A stretch of 64,000 bases of DNA, from assembly GCA_945874895.1 (NCBI GenBank), contig CAMCIC010000008.1:62001-126000 (forward strand), read 5' to 3'. A program made the position numbers and the translations under genes. This DNA comes from Akkermansia muciniphila. GTDB lineage: Bacteria > Verrucomicrobiota > Verrucomicrobiia > Verrucomicrobiales > Akkermansiaceae. Below the pieces are notes generated by a model. That model saw only the letters and a list, made by a program, of their open reading frames with translations, was not told the origin of the DNA and searched no databases. Below, in pieces: positions 8,857 to 16,619 of this stretch (the stretch's first letter is position 1; each line of letters starts with the position of its first letter).

Positions 8857-9141
8857 ATGTCAGACCTGTTAGAAGAAGACGAATTGAAATCCGCCCTGAA
8901 GAAATGCCCTGAGTGGGAATACGAGAAGAAAGCCATCACTCGTGTGGTGGAGTTCGAGGAATTCAATGACGCAATTGATTTCGTCAACGGCGTGGCGGAA
9001 ATCGTCGAGGAAGCCCAGCATCACCCTGAGATCAACATCCGCCACACCCGCGTGTTGCTGAAACTCACCACCCACGATGCCGGCGGCGTGACTGATGCGG
9101 ATATCGAACTGGCGCAACGCATCGACAACCTCATCGACTGA
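8857..9141 (+). CDS. 4a-hydroxytetrahydrobiopterin dehydratase (PCD/DCoH)
   Basis: The protein dehydrates 4a-hydroxytetrahydropterin to recycle the pterin cofactor after aromatic hydroxylation; in many bacteria lacking the hydroxylase its role is less clear. The family signature is present as 'EEAQHHPEINIRHTRVLLKL' followed by 'TTHDAGGVTDAD', supplying the active-site His residues. The ATG at 8857 gives 94 residues, typical, whereas the track start at 8800 adds a non-homologous tail across the upstream hairpin. A strong rho-independent terminator follows 22 nt after the stop. No phenylalanine hydroxylase gene is nearby. Confidence 0.9.
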   Translation: MSDLLEEDELKSALKKCPEWEYEKKAITRVVEFEEFNDAIDFVNGVAEIVEEAQHHPEINIRHTRVLLKLTTHDAGGVTDADIELAQRIDNLID

Positions 9142-9163
9142 GGCACATCCCGTTCTTTTACCC

Positions 9164-9199
9164 AACGGAGTTCGCCATCGCGGTGGACTCCGTTTTTTT
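9164..9199 (+). terminator. Rho-independent terminator after pterin dehydratase
   Basis: AACGGAGT and ACTCCGTT pair, with an inner CGCC/GGTG extension, and the hairpin runs into a seven-T tract. It sits between the convergent pterin dehydratase and sulfatase genes. Confidence 0.8.
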
Positions 9200-10595
9200 A
9201 TCGCAACGATTTCTCCAACGCTTGCATGCGTTGCCACATTCCCTTCACACGCTCGGGTTGCTCTGCGGCGCGATCGTAGCGTTCACCCAAATCGTGTTCT
9301 ACCTGAAACAGTAGAGGTTTTTCAGGACTGGCACTGAAACCATCGTAATCGCCCGTCTGGCTGATCAGGCGCACGTGCAATTTCCACGGACCTTCACGAT
9401 AGGCGTTCGCTTCGTTTGTCGCGCCCGAATAAAGTAGGGCAAAGGGCGCGAGGGGGTGGCGAAATCGATCTGGCATGAGCAGGGGCCGGATGTCCCGGCC
9501 ATCCATCTTGCTCTCTAGCGATGCTCCGCATACTGCAAGAACGGTGGGCATCACATCGAGAGTGCTGGCGGGCTCCAACTGACGCTTCGCCTGAATCACA
9601 CCAGGCCAATAAAAAATCCCTGGCACCCGATGCCCCCCTTCCCAATTCGAGCCTTTGCCGTCGCGAAACGGCTGGGCGTAGCCGATGTGCATGCGGGCCT
9701 CGCCATACTTCGGATCGTTTGCCGTTTTTTGAAACCGAATCCACGGACCGTTGTCAGAAGAAAAAATCACCAACGTGTTTTCCCGCAGACCCGCTTGTTC
9801 GATCGTGGTGAGAATGCGTGCGACCGAGTCGTCGATCTCCGCCATCACATCACCCAACAACCCGCGACGCGATTTTCCGCGGTAAGCGGCATCGACATGC
9901 AATCCGAGATGCGGCTGGTTGTAGGCGAGGTAGGTAAAAAACGGCTTATCCTTCTGACGTGTGATAAAATCGATAGCGGCATCGGTGTAGCGTTTGGTCA
10001 GTGAATCCGACCGATCCTTTTGCGACGGCAGATGTTTCGCGATGACCTTGTATCCCGCAATCGGTTCCGTTCCTGTGGGATCGGATTGGAGCAATTGGGC
10101 ATCGGCGTAATCGTGAGAGACATTCGTACCCAGCCATTCTTGAAATCCGTGTGCCAGCGGCAAGGTAGCGGCGGACATTTGATTCTTGGCATTCGGATTT
10201 CCCAAATGCCATTTGCCGAACATGCCTGTGGCATAGCCGCGCTGTTGCAAAGCCTCCGCAATCGTTACTTCCTCGGCCCGCAAATGCGATTTGCTGTCTG
10301 GATTGATCACCCAAGAGCCCAATCCCGAGCGCTGGGGATATCGCCCGGTGAGCAGCGAGTAACGCGAAGCACTGCAAGCCGGCGAGGTCACGTAAAACTG
10401 GGTAAAATTCACTCCCTGCTCCGCCATACGGGCGATGTTCGGTGTCTCGATCACCGGATTGCCGTGATGCGAGTAATCGCCATAACCACTATCGTCAAGG
10501 TAGATCAAAATCACGTTCGGGCGATCCATCGCCTCGCGAGCCTGCGTCATTCCCGCCAGCAACAACAGCAAGGTCACCCAAGATTTCATGCGCAT
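9198..10595 (-). CDS. Secreted Cys-type sulfatase (S1 family)
   Basis: A 465-residue arylsulfatase-like hydrolase with an N-terminal signal peptide ('WVTLLLLLAGMTQA'). The metal-binding start 'PNVILIYLDDSGYGD' and the active-site motif 'CSASRYSLLTGRYP' (Cys near residue 74) are clear. The Cys must be converted to formylglycine by an activating enzyme that is not in this window. The motif has Ala where the strict consensus C-x-P-x-R has Pro, a common variant. 'FGKWHLG' supplies further conserved residues. Such enzymes desulfate polysaccharides; the substrate cannot be told from sequence. It lies 6 nt downstream of the membrane protein gene on the same strand. Confidence 0.9.
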   Translation of the reverse strand: MRMKSWVTLLLLLAGMTQAREAMDRPNVILIYLDDSGYGDYSHHGNPVIETPNIARMAEQGVNFTQFYVTSPACSASRYSLLTGRYPQRSGLGSWVINPDSKSHLRAEEVTIAEALQQRGYATGMFGKWHLGNPNAKNQMSAATLPLAHGFQEWLGTNVSHDYADAQLLQSDPTGTEPIAGYKVIAKHLPSQKDRSDSLTKRYTDAAIDFITRQKDKPFFTYLAYNQPHLGLHVDAAYRGKSRRGLLGDVMAEIDDSVARILTTIEQAGLRENTLVIFSSDNGPWIRFQKTANDPKYGEARMHIGYAQPFRDGKGSNWEGGHRVPGIFYWPGVIQAKRQLEPASTLDVMPTVLAVCGASLESKMDGRDIRPLLMPDRFRHPLAPFALLYSGATNEANAYREGPWKLHVRLISQTGDYDGFSASPEKPLLFQVEHDLGERYDRAAEQPERVKGMWQRMQALEKSLR

Positions 10596-10601
10596 GATAC
10601 G

Positions 10602-11348
10602 TCAGCGCGGCAGCAGAATTTTCTCCTGATCGAGACCGGTGATGCGCTTGAGTCCGGTGAGCATACGCCAGAGCGTGCCGCCGAGAAAAACTAGCAAAGG
10701 CAAGCCGATCACCACAAAGCCCCAGAAGGTGATTTTGCCCACCTTCTCGTTGTAGAGTTCGCGTGCATTGGCGGCGTTGTGATCGAGTCCACCGAGGAAA
10801 TGCAGGGCCAGCCCGAGATTCAGCACGGTGCTGATGAGAAAGGAACAGGCGAACAACAATGTGCAGTGCCATAGCAACCTGGCATATTCCGCCTGCGTTC
10901 CCTTCTCGGTCACCGTCTGCTCGATGAGAGGAATGTTGAAGACCGAATCGTTATAGAGAAACGCCTGCATCAATGGTGACTTGGTGCGGTGGGAAAAAAG
11001 AACTGCGAATCCGAGCACAAATGGAATGCAAGCCTCCTTGATGCCGAAGAGCAAGGCGGCATTCGGTTTGACCGTGCCGTCCTGATTCCACAGATAAATT
11101 GTGAGACCGCCGGTCAATGCCACGGAAACCAAACCGAGAAAGGAGAAAAAATTCGCCTTCTTCGTTTTGTAGAAAAACCAGATGCCATACGCCAGTGGCG
11201 GCAGCAGTGCGACAAGCATCGCGTAGGTAGGACCGATGTGCCACATCTTTCCGCCTTCCTTGCTCATGGAGCTGAGCGCGAACACTGGGATCAGCACATT
11301 GATCAGAATGTTGTGCAGCGGGTTTTCTTGCTCTGGGTTTTTGGCCAT
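10602..11348 (-). CDS. Multi-pass inner-membrane protein, VC0807-like
   Basis: The 248-residue product has about six hydrophobic segments separated by short loops and a conserved-looking start 'NPLHNILINVLIPVFALS' followed by a polar 'SKEGGKMWHIGP' loop. This layout resembles VC0807-family proteins of unknown function, related to septation-protein-A-like membrane proteins. I assign only membrane localisation with confidence. It lies between fba and the sulfatase gene on the minus strand. A terminator-like hairpin after fba suggests it is mostly transcribed separately or by read-through. Confidence 0.7.
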   Translation of the reverse strand: MAKNPEQENPLHNILINVLIPVFALSSMSKEGGKMWHIGPTYAMLVALLPPLAYGIWFFYKTKKANFFSFLGLVSVALTGGLTIYLWNQDGTVKPNAALLFGIKEACIPFVLGFAVLFSHRTKSPLMQAFLYNDSVFNIPLIEQTVTEKGTQAEYARLLWHCTLLFACSFLISTVLNLGLALHFLGGLDHNAANARELYNEKVGKITFWGFVVIGLPLLVFLGGTLWRMLTGLKRITGLDQEKILLPR

Positions 11349-11378
11349 AAAAGAAAATGGGCGGACCGCGGCCCGCCC
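11349..11378 (-). terminator. Rho-independent terminator after fba
   Basis: On the minus strand GGGCGG and CCGCCC pair around an 8-nt loop and are followed by ATTTTCTTTT. It separates fba from the membrane-protein gene. Confidence 0.65.
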
Positions 11379-11393
11379 GAGATTGAGAATTCG

Positions 11394-12425
11394 TTAGACC
11401 GTACCAAAGATCGTCTTACCGGTGGAAAGCAGGTCATCGCAAGCCTCCTTGAGACGGTTCGCCAGACCGATTTCGGCTTTTTTCAGATAAGAACGGGGAT
11501 CGTAGAGCTTCTTATCGCCCACCTCACCATCGATCTTGAGCACGCCCTCGATGTTCTGGCAGATGTGGGTGACGATGGGACGCGTGAAGGCGTATTGGGT
11601 ATCGGTATCGATGTTCATTTTCACCACACCATAGCCGAGGGTTTCGCGGATTTCCTCCAGCTCGGTGCCGGAACCGCCGTGGAATACGAGGTCCATTTCG
11701 GCAGCGGCGCCGTATTTGTCGGTCACAGCTTTCTGGCCATCGCGCAGAATCGTGGGCTTGAGTTTCACCGCGCCGGGCTTGTAGGAACCATGCACGTTGC
11801 CGAAGGTCGCGGCGAAGAGGAATCGGCCGATGGGGCTGAGAGCCTCATAGACATCCACCATGTCCTCGGGCGTGGTGTAGAGTTTTTCGGCAGGCAGGCC
11901 GGAAGTATCGTGGCCGTCTTCTTCTCCACCGACGCAACCGGCTTCAACTTCAAGAATGATGCCCAGCTCCGCGCACTCCTTGAGCAGCTCTTTGGAAATC
12001 GCGAGGTTTTCTTCCAAGGGCACCACCGAGCCATCAAACATGTGACTTTGGAACAAAGGCCCCTTGCCCTCGGCAATGCGTTCGCGGGAGGCTTGCAGCA
12101 GCGGCTTCAGGAAGGAATCCACAGCGGAGGGGTGGCAGTGGTCGGTATGAAGAGCCACCAGCACATTGTATTTCTCCGCAAGACGGTGAGCGGCCTCGGC
12201 CAATACGATGGCGCCGAATGCCTCATTGCCCACGCTGGTGCCGGAAGCGAACTTGCCGCCGCCCGTGGAAACCTGGATGATGCCGTCGGACTTCGATTCA
12301 GCGAAGGCACGCAGCGCCCCATTGATGGTGGTGATGCTGGTGACGTTGATCGCGGGATAAGCATAACCGCCCTTCTGAGCGGCATCGAGCATGGCACGGT
12401 ATTGAGCGGGAGTAGCGATAGGCAT
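11394..12425 (-). CDS. fba: Class II fructose-bisphosphate aldolase
   Basis: This zinc enzyme splits fructose-1,6-bisphosphate into DHAP and glyceraldehyde-3-phosphate. The zinc and substrate motifs are visible: 'ALHTDHCHP' near residue 92, 'LEVEAGCVGGEEDG' near residue 155, 'GNVHGSYKPG' near 210 and 'FHGGSGT' near 250. The 343-residue length and the E. coli FbaA-like extended N-terminus place it in the class IIA type. It is flanked by a candidate promoter at 12435-12463 and a terminator at 11349. A 524-residue ORF on the opposite strand is a shadow. Confidence 0.95.
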   Translation of the reverse strand: MPIATPAQYRAMLDAAQKGGYAYPAINVTSITTINGALRAFAESKSDGIIQVSTGGGKFASGTSVGNEAFGAIVLAEAAHRLAEKYNVLVALHTDHCHPSAVDSFLKPLLQASRERIAEGKGPLFQSHMFDGSVVPLEENLAISKELLKECAELGIILEVEAGCVGGEEDGHDTSGLPAEKLYTTPEDMVDVYEALSPIGRFLFAATFGNVHGSYKPGAVKLKPTILRDGQKAVTDKYGAAAEMDLVFHGGSGTELEEIRETLGYGVVKMNIDTDTQYAFTRPIVTHICQNIEGVLKIDGEVGDKKLYDPRSYLKKAEIGLANRLKEACDDLLSTGKTIFGTV

Positions 12426-12434
12426 GACGACGGA

Positions 12435-12463
12435 GTTTTAGGCGCTGCAGACCATCATGACAA
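12435..12463 (-). promoter_or_regulatory. Candidate fba promoter, near-leaderless
   Basis: On the minus strand TTGTCA, a 17-bp spacer and TAAAAC precede the fba ATG by 9 nt. With a start point 6-7 nt past the -10, the 5' leader would be about 2-3 nt. Confidence 0.4.
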
Positions 12464-12498
12464 GCACTTTCGGGTGAAGGCAATGTTGCATGATCGTT

Positions 12499-12981
12499 TC
12501 ATTTCACCGTGCAGGAATCAACCCGCAGCACCCGAATGGTGGTCGACTTTTCATTTTTTTTGATGTCCCTTTTCAGCACAGAGAACTCGATGATCGCAGA
12601 AGTGGTCAGCGTGCCACCACCGTTCTCCTGATACTCCACTTTGAAATGGTTGTTGTTCGCCTCCATCAATCGATATCGTTTGAAGCCGCTCGCGTCGGTT
12701 GCGCGAAATACGGTCCAACCGTCTTGATGCTTGACTTCGTCATTCGCGAACTGATTGCGGTTCTTCTCAACGGCATCGAGATTGATTTCCGTAACCACCG
12801 GATTTTCCCTATCGGCATCCCAGCATAAAACCAGGCTAAAGACTTGTGGATGTGCCTTGAAATCAAGTGCTGCGTCAACCCGGCTCTGGGCAGGAACCCG
12901 TAGACTTGTGATGCCTAAAACCATCGTAGCAGCTATGATTTTTCGTGCAATGAGTGGTGAAAAAAAGAACGATCGGGTCAT
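12499..12981 (-). CDS. Hypothetical secreted protein
   Basis: I recognise no family. The 160-residue ORF has a basic N-terminus and a hydrophobic stretch ending 'RVPAQS', consistent with a signal peptide of about 32 residues. The mature part is small and polar with a few aromatic-rich strands and two cysteines, suggesting a small beta-rich periplasmic protein. It is on the same strand as fba and gnd, with no operon partner evident. The 240 bp between it and gnd hold only the gnd terminator and short spurious ORFs. Confidence 0.6.
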   Translation of the reverse strand: MTRSFFFSPLIARKIIAATMVLGITSLRVPAQSRVDAALDFKAHPQVFSLVLCWDADRENPVVTEINLDAVEKNRNQFANDEVKHQDGWTVFRATDASGFKRYRLMEANNNHFKVEYQENGGGTLTTSAIIEFSVLKRDIKKNEKSTTIRVLRVDSCTVK

Positions 12982-13154
12982 ATCTATCGTGTTTTTTTAT
13001 GAATGATCAAGTGATGCGGAGCAAGAGACAGAATGACATGAGTCTTGCTGATCGCGATCATGAAGAATGCAGAAAATCCTGTCGATCACCATCGTCATTT
13101 TTTTCTTCGCTTCATGACACATGGTTTTGTTCGGATTTTTTTCGCGCGTCGTTG

Positions 13155-13193
13155 AAAAAAAATCCCCTTGAGAACACTTTTGCTCTCAAGGGG
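13155..13193 (-). terminator. Rho-independent terminator after gnd
   Basis: CCCCTTGAGA and TCTCAAGGGG form a perfect 10-bp stem with a 10-nt loop. On the minus strand the stem is followed by ATTTTTTTT. An A-run on the other side may allow weak use in both directions. Confidence 0.88.
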
Positions 13194-13221
13194 AAAAATA
13201 CGATGGATCCAAAATAGGGAA

Positions 13222-14640
13222 TCAACCAATCACATCCGGCCAGCTGGTGTGGAAGAATTCGCCACGTGGCTTGTCCGTGCGCTCGTAGGTGTGGGCGCCG
13301 AAGAAGTCGCGCTGGGCTTGCAGTAGGTTCGCGGGCAGGACGGCACTGCGGTAGCTGTCGTAGTAGCCGAGTGAAGCACTGAAGGCTGGAACGGGGATGC
13401 CGTTGATGGTGGCGAGGGCCACGATCTCGCGCCAGTTTTGCTGGAACTCGTTGAGGAGATTCTTGAAGAACGGCGCAAGCATGAGGTTGCTCAGCTCAGG
13501 ATTGCTGCGGTAGGCGTCCGTGATGTCGTTGAGGAAACGCGCGCGGATGATGCAACCACCGCGCCAGATGGCGGCGATTTTCCCGAGGTCGAGGTTCCAC
13601 TGCTTCTCGGCACCCATGGACTTGATGAGGTCGAGACCCTGAGCGTAGGAAATGATTTTCGAAGCGAAAAGCGCATCGTGCACTCTTTTCACCAACTCGG
13701 CTTTGTCGCCGGTGATGTTTGCCTTAGGCCCTTGCAGCTCGGCGCTGGCGGCCACGCGTTTTTCCTTCATCGAGGAAAGGATGCGTGCTTCCACGGCGGC
13801 ATTGATCGTGGAGATCACGACCGCATTTTCGACGGCATTCATGATGGTCCACTTGCCAGTGCCTTTTTGACCGGCGGTGTCGAGGATGACATCGACGAGA
13901 GCCTTGCCGGTCTCGGGGTCGTTTTGTTTGAAAATTTCCGCTGTGATCTGGATCAAGTAGCTTTCGAGGTCGCCATTGTTCCAGTCTGTAAAGACCTGTC
14001 CGAGCTCAGCCGCAGAGAACCCAGCGGCTTTGAAGATGTTATAGGCCTCGCAGATCAGCTGCATATCACCGTATTCGATGCCATTGTGGATCATTTTTAC
14101 GTAGTGACCTGCACCGCCGGGACCGATGTGGGTCACGCAGGGCTCGCCATCGACTTTGGCGGAAATGGATTCGAAAATGGGCTTCATCACATCCCAGGTA
14201 GAAAGCGGACCGCCGGGCATGATGGAGGGGCCTTTGCGGGCACCTTCTTCGCCACCGGAAACACCAGCTCCGATGAAACGCAGGCCTTTTGCCGAGAGAT
14301 AGGCATCGCGACGCTCGGTGTCAGTGTAAAGCGAGTTGCCGCCATCGATGATGATATCGCCTTGATCGAGCAGCGGGATCAGTTGTTCGATCACTGCGTC
14401 CACGGGGCCACCGGCTTTCACCATGATCTGGATTTTGCGCGGTGTGGCGAGAGATTGCACGAACTCTTCAAGAGTCTTCGAGCCGACAAGTTTTTTGTCG
14501 GGGTGAGCCGCGATGAATTCATCGGTAGTGGCGGTGGTGCGGTTGTAGACGCTGACTTGAAAGCCGCGCGATTCCACATTGAGAACGAGATTTTGGCCCA
14601 TGACGGCCAGTCCGATAAGTCCGAAGTCGCTTTTGCTCAT
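13222..14640 (-). CDS. gnd: 6-phosphogluconate dehydrogenase (decarboxylating)
   Basis: Gnd oxidises 6-phosphogluconate to ribulose-5-phosphate with NADP, the third oxidative pentose phosphate step. The N-terminus 'FGLIGLAVMGQNLVLN' is the dinucleotide-binding fold, 'GGNSLYTDTERR' and 'GAGVSGGEEGARKGPS' are the substrate signatures, and the C-terminal 'AQRDFFGAHTYER' is typical of the long (472-residue) form. The track adds 18 residues upstream; the ATG at 14640 begins the conserved region. zwf and opcA lie 39 kb away, so the pathway genes are not in one operon. A strong terminator follows. Confidence 0.96.
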   Translation of the reverse strand: MSKSDFGLIGLAVMGQNLVLNVESRGFQVSVYNRTTATTDEFIAAHPDKKLVGSKTLEEFVQSLATPRKIQIMVKAGGPVDAVIEQLIPLLDQGDIIIDGGNSLYTDTERRDAYLSAKGLRFIGAGVSGGEEGARKGPSIMPGGPLSTWDVMKPIFESISAKVDGEPCVTHIGPGGAGHYVKMIHNGIEYGDMQLICEAYNIFKAAGFSAAELGQVFTDWNNGDLESYLIQITAEIFKQNDPETGKALVDVILDTAGQKGTGKWTIMNAVENAVVISTINAAVEARILSSMKEKRVAASAELQGPKANITGDKAELVKRVHDALFASKIISYAQGLDLIKSMGAEKQWNLDLGKIAAIWRGGCIIRARFLNDITDAYRSNPELSNLMLAPFFKNLLNEFQQNWREIVALATINGIPVPAFSASLGYYDSYRSAVLPANLLQAQRDFFGAHTYERTDKPRGEFFHTSWPDVIG

Positions 14641-14783
14641 GGTGATGGAAGTTTGAATCGCGCTTGGCATAGGAGAAATGCCGCCCTCGCGCAACCCCTA
14701 GTTTCGGCATATCAAAGAAATTTGCGAGAGGTAAGGCGCCGATTTGGGTCCGCAACTTCACTTGGATCGGGTTTCCCACGTTT

Positions 14784-15536
14784 TTATTTCCAAACATCCC
14801 AGAGGAGTTTGAAGGTCATGCTGAAAACGACGACGAGAAAAACTGGGCGAATGAAAGCTGAACCGCGATGGATCACGAGGCCGGATCCGATGCGTGCGCC
14901 TAACAACTGACCGGCGATCATCGCAAGGGCGGCGCGGAAATCGACATGCCCAGCATGGAGGAAAAACACCAATGCGCCGAGGTTGCTGGCGAGATTCATA
15001 GCCTTAGTGTAGCCCGTTGCGTCGCGCAGCTCCATGCCTTGAACTGCGACGAGGGCGAGCAGCCAGAATGAGCCGCAGCCGGGACCGAAAAAGCCATCGT
15101 AAGCCCCTAGGATCACGCCGAAGGTCAGAGCGAATGCCAAATGACCCATCCGACGAGTTTCAACCGCAAGCCCGAAGCGCCGATTCATCGCGGTATACAA
15201 CGCCACTGCCGCGAGCAACCAAGGGATAAGCAGACGCAGCGAGTCTTTCGACACCAGGGTCACCGCCCAAGCTCCCATCGCACTGGCCAGAAATGACGCC
15301 ACTACCCCCCATGGCAAAGCCGGCGTTTTCATCAATCCGGCACGGTGATAGCGCCATACGGTCAAGGTGGTGCCGCAGGCGGATTGCAGCTTGTTCGTGC
15401 CCAAGGCCAAATGCGCGGGCACCCCAACCGCGAGCAATGACGGCACAGTGATCAAACCACCGCCGCCGGCGATGGCATCGATCAGGCCGCCAGCAAATCC
15501 GGCAACGAATAACAACGCGTAGGCGAGTTCGGACAT
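14784..15536 (-). CDS. TSUP-family sulfite exporter/permease-like protein
   Basis: A 250-residue membrane protein with about seven to eight hydrophobic segments. The start 'GGLIDAIAGGGGLITVPSLL' and the internal 'GAYDGFFGPGCGSFWLL' are the duplicated signature of the TSUP (TauE/SafE, DUF81) family, related to E. coli YfcA. The track extends the ORF 146 codons upstream through an arginine-rich, out-of-character stretch; the true start is the ATG at 15536, divergent from the esterase gene. These proteins move sulfite, sulfonates or other organic anions; the substrate here is unknown. Confidence 0.88.
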   Translation of the reverse strand: MSELAYALLFVAGFAGGLIDAIAGGGGLITVPSLLAVGVPAHLALGTNKLQSACGTTLTVWRYHRAGLMKTPALPWGVVASFLASAMGAWAVTLVSKDSLRLLIPWLLAAVALYTAMNRRFGLAVETRRMGHLAFALTFGVILGAYDGFFGPGCGSFWLLALVAVQGMELRDATGYTKAMNLASNLGALVFFLHAGHVDFRAALAMIAGQLLGARIGSGLVIHRGSAFIRPVFLVVVFSMTFKLLWDVWK

Positions 15537-15628
15537 CCAGCGCCACGTTGCGTTTGCCACTGCGCACTGACAAGCCCGAATCAATCGCGCGCCTCGATGT
15601 TTTCGGAAAGCATGATGCGATCGCTGCG

Positions 15629-15634
15629 TATGAT
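15629..15634 (+). promoter_or_regulatory. Candidate -10 box 6 nt before esterase start
   Basis: TATGAT matches the sigma70 -10 at 5 of 6 positions and ends exactly 6 nt before the ATG. No good -35 lies 16-18 bp upstream. The spacing repeats that of hom and pilT. Confidence 0.3.
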
Positions 15635-15640
15635 CATGAC

Positions 15641-16522
15641 ATGACCCGCGCCCTCGCCACGCTTCTTGCCCTTCTCTGGCTCCCCTGTGCCCAGGCGCAA
15701 AACCAGTTCGATGGTCCAACTGGCAAACCATACGTCTACAAGACATCCGCGGGAAAGGAACGGAAAATGGAACTCTTTTTCCCGCCGAACCACGACCCAA
15801 AATCCGCTCGGGTGCCCGGCATGATTCTGTTTCACGGCGGCGGCTGGCAAGGCGGCCATCTCTCACAATTCCGCGCCGCCTGCGCCTACTTCGCCAAGCG
15901 CGGTCTGGTATGCGCCACCGCCGAATACCAAATGCTCGACAAGCAAGGCAAAGCCGCTTTGCCCGCTGGCACATCGTTCAAACGAGTCTGCGTGACCGAT
16001 GCTACATCCGCGATCCGTTGGTTCAAGAGCAACGCCGCCATGCTTGGCATGGACCCCGCGCGCGTGATCACTGGTGGCGGCAGTGCGGGCGGTCACATCA
16101 GCGCTCTGGCTACCATGAATCCTGCGCTCAACGATCCAAAGGATCCGCAAGACATTGACACCAAAGTCGTGGCATATCTGTGGTTCAACCCCGCGTTCGC
16201 GACCGATGACACCAAGGACCCAGAAATCGACATTCTCACCCACATGAACGCTGGACTCGTACCCAGTATCGTTTTTTTCGGCGATCAAGATGAATGGAAA
16301 AAAGGCTGGGACATCGCCCATGACAAATGGAAAAAACTCGGGGTGAAGGATTTGCAACTCCACATGGCCAAGGGACAAAAACACAGCTTTTTTAATAAAG
16401 ATCCATGGCGCACGGTCACACTCATCGCCGCTGACGAGTTTCTCGTGAAACACGGACTCCTGACCGGCAAATCCACCCTGCAAGCACCTGCCAGCGGCGA
16501 ATCGCTGATACAGGCTCCCTAA
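15641..16522 (+). CDS. Secreted alpha/beta-hydrolase (esterase/lipase, BD-FAE type)
   Basis: The 293-residue product from the ATG at 15641 has a signal peptide ('LATLLALLWLPCAQAQ'). The oxyanion-hole motif 'FHGGGWQGG' and the nucleophile elbow 'GGGSAGGH' (Ser near residue 145) are clear, and 'GQKHSFFN' near the end provides the catalytic His. This arrangement fits secreted carbohydrate esterase-like hydrolases common beside polysaccharide-degrading genes. The substrate is unknown. The track start at 15548 would add 31 codons without homology. It is divergent from the TSUP gene and precedes hom. Confidence 0.82.
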   Translation: MTRALATLLALLWLPCAQAQNQFDGPTGKPYVYKTSAGKERKMELFFPPNHDPKSARVPGMILFHGGGWQGGHLSQFRAACAYFAKRGLVCATAEYQMLDKQGKAALPAGTSFKRVCVTDATSAIRWFKSNAAMLGMDPARVITGGGSAGGHISALATMNPALNDPKDPQDIDTKVVAYLWFNPAFATDDTKDPEIDILTHMNAGLVPSIVFFGDQDEWKKGWDIAHDKWKKLGVKDLQLHMAKGQKHSFFNKDPWRTVTLIAADEFLVKHGLLTGKSTLQAPASGESLIQAP

Positions 16523-16584
16523 CAAGTCCGGCAGTCTTGATTTCTGCTGCCTCACACTGCGCGTGACATCATCCGGTTTCGGGC

Positions 16585-16613
16585 TTGCCGCAACATGACT
16601 GCCACCCTACAGT
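16585..16613 (+). promoter_or_regulatory. Candidate hom promoter, leaderless
   Basis: TTGCCG, a 17-bp spacer and TACAGT precede the GTG start of hom by exactly 6 nt. Transcription would begin at or within 1 nt of the start codon. No ribosome-binding site is present upstream. The start codon is independently fixed by protein homology. Confidence 0.5.
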
Positions 16614-16619
16614 CGCTGC

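Noticed and set aside
10989-12563. 524-codon plus-strand ORF antisense to fba
   Set aside because: It shadows fba, whose zinc-site motifs are complete on the minus strand. The antisense product has low-complexity composition and no recognisable motif.
12954-13217. 87-codon ORF between the hypothetical secreted gene and gnd
   Set aside because: It runs through the gnd terminator, is rich in Ser/Lys/Arg/Phe without a domain, and overlaps the start of the neighbouring gene.
13438-14910. 490-codon plus-strand ORF antisense to gnd
   Set aside because: Same length range as gnd and wholly within it; gnd motifs are intact, so this is a codon-bias shadow.
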